A stretch of DNA of 64,000 bases from Reticulitermes speratus (Eukaryota; Arthropoda; Insecta; Blattodea; Rhinotermitidae). Shown piece after piece: positions 1-12,390 of this stretch. The notes under the pieces were generated by a model. The model was not told the DNA's origin, searched no databases, and was given only the letters and a program-made list of their open reading frames with translations. The position numbers and the translations under genes are program-made. Numbering within the stretch: the first letter of the stretch is position 1; each line of letters opens with the position of its first letter. The DNA is taken from positions 31,946,589 to 32,010,588 of the forward strand of contig JAJKFL010000002.1 of assembly GCA_021186555.1 (NCBI GenBank), read 5' to 3'.

Positions 1-239
1 TTGCAACTTTGTAGATTGCTGACTGACTTGTCCAAGTGTTACTATGTAGCAAACGGATGAAAATAAATACAATACAGTAATTAGGTTCCCGAAGGTCTGG
101 TGCAAGTCAAATTTGATTACATGATCAAATATATACAGCCATGATATATACAGTATCATAGAATATCATGGACCAAGTTTCAAGATATAACAACTTTTAT
201 GAGAAGAGAAATACAGAGATAAGATTTGCTGTGACATGT
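1..239. other. no recognisable feature
   Basis: AT-rich sequence. I see no coding potential, repeat structure or RNA gene here. Confidence 0.5.
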
Positions 240-770
240 TCATCAACTCAAAGTTTTCACACATACCTTAGAAGATCTCAATGTGTGCACCATTCATAGC
301 CATGCAAACATCTAGAGAGTACTCAATTTCTGGCCATGTTTATTGAAGCATTTCCAAAACGATTGCTACTACACTTGTGTTACTTCTTCATCACAAAGGA
401 CATACATCTCAGATCTTCTATATGTAAATGAGATTTTTTTATAAATCCCCACAAAAACATCCAGTGGAGAGAGGTCTGGACTTTGTGGAGGCTACAGCTT
501 TGATCTGCCTCTTCCAGTCTATCAATTAGGAAATATGATGCCAGGGCATTCCATACCTCATGACTGAAGTGGATTGTAGCACCGCCTTGTTTGAACAAAA
601 TTTAAACATCTTTTTCTCATTCTATGCTATCAATGTAACATATCCGGGTGATTTGTGCTTTTCCAAACTTCCACTTTCCTTAAACTGGTTCAACCTGCAT
701 CAAATCGCTTTGCTGACAGGAGGATATCTTCCCTTTGTTTGGCAAAGTGCACCACACTGTTAAAATGAAT
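240..770 (-). pseudogene. DDE transposase relic (IS630/Tc1/mariner type)
   Basis: On the minus strand the frame ending at 380 reads GGATIHFSHEVWNAL, then FLWGFIKKSH and EDLRCM. This resembles the second catalytic block (DGATAH...), the WGYLK block and the tail of insect IS630/mariner-type transposases. Further upstream (about 690-650) another frame gives FKESGSLEKHKSPGY, like the N-terminal HTH region of the same proteins. The central part is missing and the frames are broken, so this is a dead, internally deleted copy. The usual Asp of the DGA block reads Gly. Family assignment is by motif memory only. Confidence 0.5.
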
Positions 771-1002
771 TTCCTTTCAGCCAACTAAATGATGGATTGT
801 GCTTTCTCTTGCATGCACTCATCATCATATCAACTACAGTATTAACAGTGCTTATCCTGAGCTGAAAGCATATTGCACATGGACATAGACTATGCGTGCA
901 GTCTTGTTTAAGAGAGCTTTATGACTTAAGCAAATCCCACCTGTATTACTTCTTGTCTCACAGAAGTTATTATACCTCAATGGTCCATCATTTTCAGTGG
1001 CC

Positions 1003-1056
1003 CTGTGTATGTGTGTGTGTATACACATACTACACACATGGGTATATGTGTATACA
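1003..1056. repeat. (TG)n/(CA)n microsatellite
   Basis: Imperfect alternating TG/CA tract with ATAC interruptions, partly self-complementary. The flanks from 801 to 1074 hold nothing else I can identify. Confidence 0.7.
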
Positions 1057-1074
1057 CATCATCATAATCATCAT

Positions 1075-2780
1075 TTCATGAGCAGCAGCAGCTGCTGCTC
1101 AAAAGCCCTGGGTACACCTTTGCTTATTCAGTAATTTCTGCCACTTCTTTTCTGTCTATGGCTCTCCTTCTCCAGTTCCTAATACAGGTAGCCCTCACGT
1201 TGCGCCGATTCAGAATAACGCCGATTTTGAAATCAGGAGGTCAAAAAGTGAAAAAAATATATTTTACTATTATTTATAAAATTTTACAATTTTTCTCGTA
1301 CTGCTTCTTATACTGAACCGTAACTCTTTCATCGCTGATTTTGAATAAAAATTATAGTCATCTCTGCAATTACGTATGTTTCGTTAACGCGAATTTGCTC
1401 TAATGAGATCGATTAATCGGTAAAAGCTGCTTGTAAAATGTAAACTTTTGCATATGCGAGTTTGCTCTTATGCGATTTCATTCCCGACGCTTTAACCTAT
1501 CAAAGAACAAATTTAATCTCTGGGGAGGTCCCGGGGTTATTTTTATTGCGCGATTTTCTATATGTCGGAGTCTTACATGGATGGAACCATCGCGTAATAG
1601 CAGAGATGACTGTACACATCAATCACAGGACCGAATTACAGTTAATCACGACCAGGGAATTCGTCAGAGAACTAACGCTGCTTCATTACGCCATTGCCGG
1701 TTGTAAGTGTACAAAATATATTTCTTAAATTCCCGTTATTATATTTACGTTATTTCAGAGCTTTAAATTCAATGCCATTATATTACTCGTCAATGTTTGG
1801 GTGCCGGGAACGCATGCCATTAACTTCCAATTGATTTACATTATAAAATCGTTTCAATTTACGCCGGTTCGTCGAGGAACGTATCCCCGGCGTAAATCGA
1901 GGGCGGTAGTAGCAACATTTGCTAGGTCACCTGTCAGACAACCATCATAGTCCTGGTCACCCTGCTCATCTATGACCCCAGTGCTCAGCAAACAGTTCTT
2001 GTTCAGGTATAAGTCTCACATCTGTCCTTATGACATGCCCAAGCCATCTCATTCTTGCAACCATCATGACAGCTATATCAAATTCCTTGAAGACAGTATA
2101 ACTCATAATTATATCTGAACTGTTAAGATTCCTTCTTCCTCCTCCAGACCATACATCTTTCTTAAAATTTTCCTTTCAAAAATTCTGAGTGTCTTTTCTT
2201 CTCTTGGAAATGGTTCATGTTTCAAAACCATATGAAAGCAACACACATACAGAATTTTATACAGCATAATTTTCATTTTCCTCAATAGGAGCCTGGACCA
2301 TAGATGTCTCTGAAGTCCAAAATAACACTTGTTGGCAGCAAGAAGTCTTGCTCCAACCTCTGCACCAACATCACTGTCATTTATTTGAAATGGACCAAAA
2401 TATGTATACAAAGTGATCTGCTCATTCAAGAGCATATTCCAGAATGGTTACCTTTTGTACACAGGAGCTCTTTGATGATTGGCAACTATACATTTTTTTT
2501 TCTCCCATTAACAGTGAGCCCCATCTTCTTAGCTGCTTTATCCAGAAGTTCAAAAGCTGCTTTCATAATTGGTAGTGTTCTGCATACTACAACAACAGCA
2601 TCCACATATGCTAGTATTTGTACAGGTTTATAGCGTACTGTTCCAATCATCTGAATTTCAGTATCCGTCACCACTTCCTCCATGGCAACATTAAAGAGGA
2701 AGCATGCCAGTGCATCACCTTTCCTCACCCTCTATTTAGTCTTACTGACTCTGATAATTTAGACTGAATCATTACCTGGC
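1075..2780 (-). mobile_element. non-LTR retrotransposon relic, RT 3' half
   Basis: Minus-strand translation shows a decayed reverse transcriptase. At 2728-2486 it has RKGDALACFLFNVAMEEVV, then ILAYVDAVVVV where the catalytic YADD should stand (the first Asp is kept, the second is Ala), then a thumb-like AAKKMGLTVNGRKK. Further downstream come LRIFERKILRKMYG (about 2150) and ARMRWLGHVIRTD (about 2050), both typical of the C-terminal half of RTE/jockey-like insect LINEs. The last piece (about 1180-1080) encodes NWRRRAIDRK-like tail residues. Frames are broken many times. The element is interrupted by the MITE at 1184-1906. Nothing is recognisable between 2781 and 3298. Confidence 0.65.
1184..1906. 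mobile_element. pogo/Tigger-like nonautonomous element (MITE)
   Basis: About 720 bp bounded by similar inverted ends. The left end reads CAGGTAGCCCTCACGTTGCG and the reverse complement of the right end reads CTACCGCCCTCGATTTACGC; both resemble the CAGTAG-CCCTC ends of pogo/Tigger transposons, and the left end sits next to a TA. The interior is CpG-containing AT-rich DNA with no intact ORF. It lies inside the decayed LINE, separating its 3' tail from its RT part. Confidence 0.55.
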
Positions 2781-3298
2781 CATTGTTACCCTCCAGTGTC
2801 ATCACTGTTAACACACACACAATACCTATGTCTAGCTCTAAATACATTGTTATCTGTCAAGAATGAATTACTATACGCACATGTATGAAATGTCTCGTGA
2901 TGTGGCCACAATGTAACATAATCAACATGGAAGCTCATTTACACATCCATTTACAATAGCAGTCCAGATAATAACATGGTCTAAAGTGATCACTGACGCT
3001 CCTGCTTTGACATGGGTACTACTAAAATATCTTCACTGAAACCATCGATGTTACATGACAGAAACAGACATGTACATGTAAAGGACACATTAAGGCAATG
3101 CAAAGGGAGAAGAAAGATCTTACTACAAGTCCATAGACATAAAATACACTTTATGTTTGACAAGCAGACTGAAGACTTAAATTCATCTGTGGTTCTTGAT
3201 GTGTGAGTCAACAGTTGGTAGGGATTCTTGATACCCACAATAACAACATTTGTGCATTTTCAAAACAATATGATTATCTCAGATTATTACTAACAAAT

Positions 3299-6200
3299 TT
3301 ACTCAGTCTGCTGCACACACTTCCAGTTCTCTGTTTTCCTCAAGTGCAATACTTTGTTCTTGGGACCTAGGAGTGCACGTCCACATTTTGACTGACTCTT
3401 CGGTCCCAGGTATTCCTCTGCCACTTCTATAACATCCTGGCATGTTACAGACATTAATGCAGACCGATGCATCTGCAGTAAAATGTCATCAATGCCATGC
3501 AGAAATTTATTCATCCCTTTTGAACCAGGTGGTACTGGGGAATCAACTGTCTGGAACACACGAAGCTTGGCCTCTTCTATGTCTCTGTCAGTAAATGAGT
3601 TTTGTGTCACCCACTCATGAGCTTGATCAAATATGTCAAAAGTCACAGCAGAGTTTGGATCTCGGTATGAGTAGAAATTTAGGACACCAGATGGAGAGAG
3701 AGAAAGCCCTGCCCCGTAAGCTCCACCTTTTTCTCGGATTTGTGGATGAAGGAACTTGGACGTGATGAGGCTGGCCATGACCCGCAAGGATGGAAAGTGG
3801 GAATGGCAAAAGTAGACAGTAGACAAAGATTTAGCTGCAAAATTGACAGGGATAGGATGGATATGGTGAAAACCCTGTGCAGCTGACTTCTCAAGGTAGT
3901 AATTAGGATCTTGAGTTTTCAGCACTGGAAAGCCTGCTGTCCCTGGCAAAGACCCTAAGAACATCTCCATTTCTTTCAGCACAATACTTTCAGTAGCTGA
4001 ACTCAAGTTCACTGCACACCGTAAATGATTTTTGTTAAATACAGCTTTTGATATCTGTCCCATCTGAGTTAACACAGGGCTCAAATCTGACATCTGGGCT
4101 ATCTCTTTCATTTTTGACACATAAGTGAGTCCTGAAGCAAGCTCCTTTCTATATGAGGCAGGATTCACAAGACTTGCAGCACTGGACATGGCATAATGGT
4201 GTCCCATGTCGGCAATTCCATTCACGAGCTCTGCGGCAGTCACACGGACCAGAGTCTCAAACCTCCTCACATCACAGTAAGAACCCTCATTGAAGACCTC
4301 TGACCACAATGCAAACATATCCTTCACATTTCTATCGAGACAATATGAAGAAATTAATATTCCTTCCTCATATGAAAATGCTTCCATTGTGTCATCAGCG
4401 ATGTGGTTGCTAACGTACAGCCCTCCAGTCTTTAACTCAGCACGCTGATCAAATTCTTGGTAGCTATGCCTTTGGGTTCCCATCTTGGTGGCAACCTGAC
4501 AGAATAGGGGCACAAGTGGCTTGAGCTCACTGTTTAGCTCTCTGCTATTCACAATTCCTCTGAAATATGTCATACCATTTGTGGGCTGAACACACACCTG
4601 AATAGGTATGGAACAGGTATCTACATCTGTTAGTGGTGTTAAGTCAATTACTTCTTTCAGATCTTTCATACATAATGTTGGAAGGCATGAAATGTCTTCA
4701 GCTTTCTCTTGTTCTTCACACAGTTTCAAGCCCTGCTGGAACAGCAGTTCTTTATCTTTTGGAAATGATGCCATCAACTTTGTGTTTAAGACCTCCTGCT
4801 CAGCCTTATCTTGTTTTGTTTCAAAGTCCTCATCTGGTGACATCGTAAGTGTAAGTCTATGAGTATTAACCTTCATGTACTTCAAAACTTTATCCTGAAG
4901 GTGGCGTGGATTTTCACTCAAGCTGTGTCTCAGCAGGGAGACCCGATCTCCTACCTTCAGTGCTTTCACCAAGTCTCCATCATGATTCCACACTGACGTG
5001 AGTCCAAACAGCAAACCAAGACCAAAGTCAGCTGACTGATGCTTCATGTTCAATTCAATTCCATGCAGGACCCCATCTATTTGCTTCTCATCAAATCCAC
5101 TCTTCACAATATTTGTCACAGTTTCATCATAAAGGTGCACAACTCTATCAAAATCACTTGAATTCACTCCTTGAAGGCCCACAGTGAAAAAAGTGTCTTT
5201 GGTCTGTGATTCATAGCCAGTTACAGGAGTGAATCCACCTCCAATGTTGGGCTCAACTAGGGTCTTGTAGAAAGCAGAATTGGGGCCATGCACCAACAGT
5301 TGTGACAGCACCTGAAGCTCAAATGTTTCTTGGATATCCATAATATCAGAGCACAGTACACTGATAGCAATGGTAGACTGTTTCTTAAGATCTGCAGCCA
5401 GGTGATCAGGCCTGCATGTTATGTGTTCGCATTTCTGTGTAGACCATCTCTTTTCAGAAGGAACTGTAGTGTTCCTACGATCTCCAGGCACAATGTTTTT
5501 AAAATTAGATAAATATCTGTCATTAATATATTTCAGATGCTCAACCAATGGAAAATTACCATAGGAATAGAATCGTGAGTTACTAGGACTGTAGTAATGT
5601 TCATGGAACGCTTTCAGATCTTCATAGGTGAGATTAGGAATACAAAGAGGGTCTCCCCATGCACAAAGCCATACGTATGTCCAGGAAGAATACTGTTTAG
5701 GAGTTTCTGTCCAAACAGAGACTGATTCTCTGAAAATGCACCTTTCATCTCATTGAACACTACACCTTTTATAATGATTTGGGAGGTGGGGTCATTCTGG
5801 TTTTCGTGTTCCAATCGCCATCCTTCTTGCCGAAAATCAGACTCCCTCAGCTGTGGGTTGAACACAGCATCCAAATACACTGACATCAGGTTCCTATAAT
5901 CTTGAATATTTTGAGTTGCAAATGGGAACATGGTGTAGTCTGGGCCTGTCATGGCATTCATGAATGTTGCTAAAGATCGATTCAGCATTTTAAAATACGG
6001 ATCACGACAGGGATAACTCAAGCTGCCACACAAGGTCATGTGCTCGAGAATATGCGATACACCAGTCGAGTTACTAGGGGTTGTTCGAAAGCCAACAGAG
6101 AATACATTGTTTGTGTCATCACGCTGAATGTGGAGATACTGTGCGCCTGTTGCAAGATGAAGTAAGCGGTAGGACCACATACGAAACTCAGGAATCTCAT

Positions 6201-6489
6201 TTACTTCCTGGACCACAAATCCTTCGAGTTCTTTTCCTTCATTCACTTCTGGAATTCTTGAATTCTTGAAAGATGGAACGTTCTGCCTTTGTGGACTCGA
6301 TTTAGATGATTCAGTCCTAACATCCGCTTGAATCGAGTAACTGAAACTTATCACACTATTCCGCGCACATCCTGTCCTTCCGTACAACAAATATCCTGTC
6401 TTTTGAATATAACGTCCACTGCACAGACCAATTAAACGATTCGGTCTTACCATATTCAAAAAGGCTTCTAGAAGAATTGGATGTAACAT
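3299..6489 (-). CDS. PITRM1: presequence protease, mitochondrial (PITRM1/PreP), one-base frameshift
   Basis: M16C-family zinc metalloprotease that degrades cleaved mitochondrial presequences and other short peptides in the matrix. I start at the ATG at 6489 because a strong splice acceptor (pyrimidine tract plus CAG) lies 8 bp upstream, implying an intron in the 5' UTR; the open frame continues to 6546 only through that intron. The first ~40 residues are rich in Arg and Leu and lack acidic runs, as in a matrix targeting signal. The inverted zinc motif HILEH is at residues 146-150, with the distal ligand Glu in FNEMKG near residue 247. Length about 1063 residues matches the family (about 1040). 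Near residue 278 the frame breaks at a run of four C (5655-5658 on the plus strand); one added base would rejoin GDPLCIPNL to the upstream frame. The whole coding region is one exon, unlike its neighbours. It is head-to-head with PSMB4. Confidence 0.93.
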
Positions 6490-7238
6490 TTTATTCCCTG
6501 AAAGAAAGGATGAGAGAAATGAAGGCTCAAAAACTTCGGAATTCAAATTACTTAAAAGACCCAGTTGAGGTTAGATCCACTATTCAAATCTTTCGAAAGT
6601 ATATCCGTTGTTACATCACAAGACACAATACGAATTGCAAATAATAATAAAATACTGAGCATTAATGTATATGGTACACTGACCTGTTCAATTATAGTAA
6701 TTTTAATAGGTGATGAAATTTAACATGCGCTTTGCAACAGGAACCTGCTTACCACTGACCACACACCATGGATTAGCAACCCGCATTCATACATCACATA
6801 CATTTCCATTCATACTCTTACTTTGCTGATACTCGTGGTAACTCGGAACAATGCAACAGACGATAGGATCAACCTCTGAACCAGGCTGTGGTACATGGTG
6901 CCAGATTTTCCATCTGTGATGAAAAATTCGAAGTACAAACTACGTTACATCAAAAGATGTCACTAAAAGACGCCAAGGCTCCTCCTCGCCACAGATTATA
7001 TAGTGCTCCTCGCCCGTCCTGCGTGCCTCTGTAGTATTTAATCTGTGGTGTTAAATAGTGCTGGGTTAATAGTGTTGGATGGCGAAGCAGTGACGAAGTA
7101 AACTGTAATTCAAGCTGTAAAAGCATGGCTCTAAGTAGTGTGTTTGTGAACTGTGATTAAAACGTCAATATATATAATATCTATTTGAAACTGTACTAAA
7201 TACTTTATTTGCAGTAATACAACCGACATAGGAAAAAC
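6490..7238. promoter_or_regulatory. shared 5' region of PITRM1 and PSMB4 (candidate bidirectional promoter)
   Basis: About 750 bp separates the two start codons, which point away from each other. The segment must hold both 5' UTRs and transcription starts. On the PITRM1 side there is a splice acceptor at 6498-6499. On the PSMB4 side TTATTTGCAG ends at 7214, which could be the acceptor of a 5' UTR intron. I see no clear TATA box. The arrangement is directly visible; sharing of a promoter is inferred. Confidence 0.5.
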
Positions 7239-10200
7239 ATGATGGAACATCCTAACATGGCGTGGATGACAAATGGTGATACGTATTCTTCAGGGCGATT
7301 TTGGCACAATGGACCTGCGCCGGGAACAGTGTACAATTTTCCACGTGGCTTGGCTGCCCAAAGCACGTATTTCACCCAAGTACCACAGTGAGATACAAGT
7401 TCTTTATTATAATTCCGTTGTCAAATATAGCATGTCATTGGTGTGCTGTAGGTGTTTTTTTTTTTTGTGTTTAAACTTTAGTTAATTACGTATTAATTAA
7501 AATTGTTTCAGAGGGCCAATTACGACTGGAGGATCCGTACTTGGAGTAGTATTTGAAGGAGGTGTTACAATCGCTGCAGATATTCTTACCTCATATGGGT
7601 CTCTGGCCAGATTTCGAGACTGTTCCCGAGTAATGCATGTCAATGACAATATTATACTTGGCGCTGGTGGAGATTATGCAGATTACCAGTTTCTGAAAGA
7701 TTGTATTCAGCAGAAGATGTATGTATCTAAATCCTTACATTGAAGTTATTGTTTGAGTTTATAATTTGTTGTAATTGTTAATGAGCTAAATACAACCTTG
7801 TACCTGGTTTCAGCCTGGAAGAAGAGTGCTTAGATGATGGGTTTTCGCTGAAACCAAAGGCTTTACATTGTTGGCTAACTAGAGTTATGTACAATCACCG
7901 TTCTAAACTGCATCCTTTGTGGAATAATTTCGTTGTTGGTGGTTTGCAGGATGGTGAGCCGTAAGTTTTCACAATTTTGGTTCAGGATTATGTATGATTA
8001 ATAGTAACGTAAGTAGTTACTAACTTCAAGTGTACTTTTTTTTATTAATAGCTGGAATTAACACAGAATAGGTGCTGCATTTATATACCTTGTAGTTCTT
8101 CAATGGTTGCCATTCTTCATTCACCAGCACTTCAAAATACTTTTAATCCTGCAACAGAAGAAATTCTTATGATTGAAAATTGTAGTATAATTCAAGTATG
8201 TACACTCAGTGCAACAGAAATCATGCATTTATAATTTTCTAAGGCTCAAATTGATATAGGTGTACAGCTGCCATTATAATTACAGTCACAGTTTTTTTGC
8301 GTTTGTCCATGTGTGGCTTTCTAAACCTTCCATTCATAACAGTTATTTGTACCAGGTATCTAATAACCAAAGACACCATGTAATTTGAAGATAAACATAG
8401 ATAAATATTACCTGTTTGGTGCCAAAAATGACTTTAGTCAACATGCAGTGTGATGTTGAGAAAACTGAACATCACCTAAAGTCATTGGCCAAGAACATGC
8501 AAAATAATGGGTGGCTTTTTAAATCCAGGTAGTTTGCTCTGTACATTGGGCGAAGGGTTGAATACATTGAACGTGAAACCAAGTAACCGTGATATACTAT
8601 ATGATTATGTACACATTATCAATGTATTTCACTGTTGTGTTCTTATTTTATTTGTGTTAAGGAATTTAAGACTTTAATATTCTACCTCAAATGTATTAAT
8701 TGTATGAAACATATGTACAGTATAACAACATATCCAGATGTAAGTGAAAGGTTCCTCTGTGCTATTAAGCAGACTTAAATGCAATGATGTTGGTGTAATT
8801 GCACCAAAATATTTAATCAGTCACAAGTGTATATTAAAATATTCACAGGGAATATTACTGTGGTTATAATTCAGTTCTGATAAAATCTTTTGTGACCAGC
8901 AGCATCAGTTCAAAGTCACAGTGCATTTTAGAGACCTGCTTTGTCTCCATCATCAGGGACTGATGTTACAACAAAGCATTACTTCATGCTGAAAACAGAC
9001 CAGGTGTCTGAAACTGGTTTAACTTTGAATGAACTGACAAAACTGGTCTGCAAAGAAGAATTTATCACTTCTAGCTGCTTCAGAATTCTTCAACTCATAT
9101 ACTTTCATTTTATTCAGTATTCATCATCTTCCTTGGCACTGTATGGCCACTATACACAATTTAAACCATTCTGACCTGCATGTAGTAAAGAATTTTGCTC
9201 ATAAGTGGTATGAAAGATTGAGAACCAATTCCATGGTACAGAGGCCTTCTCGAGGAGCTAATAGGGGCTCAGATTGTCAAGAAATCTTTTGCCTTGTATT
9301 GAACTTGAAGGTTTGGTCGTGAAGGAATGGGAATTTATGGGTAGATTCATAGATATGAAAAAATATAAAGGTCAGAGCATGAAAAAGATGCCAAAAGAGC
9401 AAATATACAGAATGAACGAGCAGATGAGGTTGTGCATAAATTTGCTTCCTGTATTTTCTTGTGGATAATGAATCACTACATGTTTTGTTTTTGTTATATG
9501 TTTATGACTGTACTGTATTGTGTGCTCTTTGAAGTTTCCTCGGGGCCGTGGACAAGATTGGCACAGCATATGTAGACCGCCACATTGCTACAGGTAGAGG
9601 GGCTTATCTGGCACTCCCTCTTATGAGGGAGAAGGTGGAGAAGGATCCCTATATGACACAGAAGGAAGCACGGGAGTTGCTCTTCAAGTGCTTTAAAGTT
9701 CTATATTATCGTGATGCTCAGGCATTCCCCAAGGTAAGACACATTTGATAAGTTTGTAAATGCTAGGTCATATGAAATGGTACAGCCAACATTCCAGTAT
9801 GTGAAGTGTTATGCAGCAGAGTAGGAATTGTTGAAGCAAATATGTGTGTGTAGTAACCTTCAGCACATACAGTTGAAGAGGAAGTTATTTCAGAGCTTGA
9901 AAATATTCACCCCCTCCAAAACAATATTACAGTTGGTGATGTTACGCCCACCTAATACTGTCTACTACCAAACCTATACCATACACAAACAGAATGTACA
10001 TTAACTCAAGTCAGACTAACCTAATGTAACCTGTCACTGAATTATTTGTTGGAGATATGTATACAAAAGTTTTTAGCTTTGTTAAAATAATTGCTTGAGG
10101 ATGCCAGTAGGGTGTTATGAGCCGACATGAAAACATTGTGTGAACCTAGATTGCATAAATAACTGGTTACTGTAATGTAAATATATACCATCACCTTGTT

Positions 10201-12319
10201 CCCTACCTAGCCTGTAACATATAGATTCCATTGGTAGTATTGGTGTGTGAGTATCCATTTACTCTACGCGCACACACACACACACACACACACACGGGTT
10301 AGCTTGTTAACCAAATGAGAGGCAAGTAGGTTGTTTTAGTAGTCCAGTAACTTTGTCTGCTCTGTTCATTTGGTCACTTGCTTATAGTTTTGTATGGTGA
10401 TACACTTGTCATCAGTGGCTGCCACTATTAGTGACATATAATAGCAGTTTTGTTATAATGACAACAACAACAAGAACAATAATAATATGCTTTACCATCA
10501 TTTCTTTAAAGAGTCGGTAAAATGCCTTCTTGTGCAACCCACACTCAAATTAGGAAAGCAACTCTGGAGACGACTTGCGTGATCAGTATTGTATTGATGC
10601 TTTTATATAATACTGTAAACTTGTGTGCATAGGTAGGTGTTGTTTCTTAGCAAGTAGGTACAAAAGATTTTTCATTTTGTAAAGCAATATTTTGATAGGT
10701 CTGTATCAGAAGTAACTTTCTAGAAATTTTATTATATATTGAAATGTTAATAATAATGCTTGTATTAGAAGTGACATTTTGTGTGTGTTACAAATACAGT
10801 TAGTTGCAGATTTTCAAGCCAGTTGACTCCTGTTCAAGACAGCTGCACAATCACAAACCCTAATGGCTGTCCCCAATTTCCTTCCTCAAAAAGAAACTGA
10901 GTAGGCTCAAAATCACCTTGTTGTCTGTGTGTTCCAGCAATTCCAGCTTTTGAATTAGTTTGATTTTCTTGAAAGTTGTATGATTATTTTTCAATTGAAG
11001 GAGATCCCAATGCAGTACTTTCCATTATCTTACGCTTGGTGATGATATGACAAGTGCACAAACTTTTAAGGCAGAAGGGACACCAAACACGTAGATTAGG
11101 GTACTGAAGTGACATACAGTAATAAAGTTAGAAAATATGCAATATGTTAAGCTTGTACATTTTAGACTGTAAGAGGGGCGAGGTAAGAGGAAAGTGGAGA
11201 AGACAGCATAATGAGGAGCTTTTATGATCTGAACTCCTCACCAAATATTTGGGTGATCATATCAAGATGAATGAGATGGGCGGGGCATATGGCATGTATG
11301 GGGGAGAGGAGAGGTGCATACAGGGTTTTGGTGGGGAAGCCTGAGAGAGAGAGACCACTTGGAAGAACTACGCATAGATGGGAGGATAATATTAAAATTG
11401 ATCTTCAGTGAGTGGGATGGGGCCGCATGGACTGGATTGATCTGGCTCAGGACAGAGACAGGTGGCGGGGCTCTTGTGAATGTGGTAATGAACCTCTGGG
11501 TTCGATAAAATGCGGGGAATTTCTTGACTAGCTGAGGACCTCTTAGCTTCTCAAGGACTCTGCTCCATGGAGTTAGTTAAAGTAACAATACTGTGGTCAT
11601 AATAAACTCTTTCTTTAATTTTGGTTTTATGGTGATCACTAATAAAGACCATTTTAGTTAAAGTAACAGTACTATGGTCATAAGAAACTCTTTTTTTAGT
11701 TTTAGTTTTAGTTTTCTGGTGATTATTAATCAAGACCATTAGTGCTACGCACATGAACTTTAGTGTGGAGAGATGTCATAATCTTACATACATATCGTGT
11801 ATGAAATGTTGTAATTAACAGTTATAAATATCATGATGCAGAACTCTGATGTTATATCTGACAGATTTTACACATACAAAATCTGTTCTTAAATAATAAG
11901 TTCTTCACAAACATAATATAAAACAACAGCCACAACAACAAATAATAATCTCTAAGTATGTTGTTTGATTATTTTCATTACTTCATTGTATAATTATCAT
12001 GTTACAAAATAATTGTATATTTGTTCAAATGTGCATTCATGCATTTTGTAATTATTTAGTTCCCGTAAAACTTAATACAGTAGTTCCACTTGATTTTTGA
12101 ACTGATGAATATCTGGTATTTGTATAATGAGTATTTTCTTCTACAGTTTCAGCTTGCAACTTTGACAGAGGAAGGTGTGTCTGTGGAGGGTCCACTGATG
12201 GTGGAGCAGAATTGGGAAAGTGCCAACATGATAAGGTGCATGTCACATATGTCATCCTGTTACAAATTAATGGGCAATCAGACATGACACTGAAACTCTT
12301 CTTTCTTTCCAGGGAGTAA
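7239..12319 (+). CDS. PSMB4: proteasome subunit beta type-4 (beta-7), six coding exons
   Basis: Non-catalytic beta subunit of the 20S proteasome core. Coding exons by splice borders and phase: 7239-7387, 7512-7718, 7814-7960, 9535-9733, 12147-12235 and 12313-12319; all introns are GT-AG and the joined frame is open for 265 residues, the usual family length. The first ~50 residues are the propeptide region; then comes [16 protein letters not shown], followed by the conserved [14 protein letters not shown] block ([14 protein letters not shown]), [19 protein letters not shown], and FLGAVDKIG across the exon 3/4 junction. The C terminus is short (ANMIRE). Two ATGs stand in tandem at 7239 and 7242; either may serve. 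Intron 3 (7961-9534) holds only a decayed hammerhead-like segment; intron 4 (9734-12146) holds a (CA)n tract, a LINE 3' end and a tandem duplication. Confidence 0.96.
8903..8965 (-). repeat. decayed hammerhead-like segment (Penelope-type relic?)
   Basis: On the minus strand CTGATGA (8950-8956) is followed by a 5 bp helix GAGAC/GTCTC (8943-8947 with 8931-8935) and then TAAA instead of the required GAAA. Outer 7 bp complementary arms (CATCAGT at 8959-8965, ACTGATG at 8903-8909) enclose it. The G12 change would abolish activity, and no clear UH cleavage site is visible. It is a probable relic, not a working ribozyme. It lies in PSMB4 intron 3. Confidence 0.3.
10267..10297. repeat. (CA)n microsatellite in PSMB4 intron 4
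   Basis: Uninterrupted alternating CA tract. Between 9734 and 11150 the intron shows no other recognisable feature. Confidence 0.85.
11160..11575 (+). mobile_element. LINE 3' end, copy 1
   Basis: Plus-strand frames encode a degraded C-terminal LINE segment: MGGAYGM, then [19 protein letters not shown], then [17 protein letters not shown] and [14 protein letters not shown], ending near GACTCTGCTCCATGGAG. The GRPRRRWEDNIKMDL-type block is a hallmark of endonuclease/RT-encoding insect LINEs. Frames are interrupted. Related copies lie at 18785, 34985, 46415 and 47080. Confidence 0.65.
11574..11745. repeat. tandem duplication of about 80 bp
   Basis: The block starting TTAGTTAAAGTAACA and running through CTGTGGTCATAATAAACTC is repeated with a few changes from about 11655 (AGTTAAAGTAACAGTACTAT...). 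It directly follows the LINE 3' end and may be its tail repeated. Confidence 0.6.
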
Positions 12320-12390
12320 ATATGAGGAAGTCCAAGGTGGCAAACTTGGGAGTCCAGCGTCTCATTCACAGTGTTATTGTATTAATTTTG

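Noticed and set aside
6490..6546. Longer PITRM1 start at 6546
   Set aside because: The extra codons lie in a pyrimidine-rich splice acceptor region; the ATG at 6489 directly follows the acceptor and starts a typical targeting sequence.
10400..10430. TCATCAG near 10407, possible hammerhead core
   Set aside because: No helix or GAAA on the minus strand after CTGATGA.
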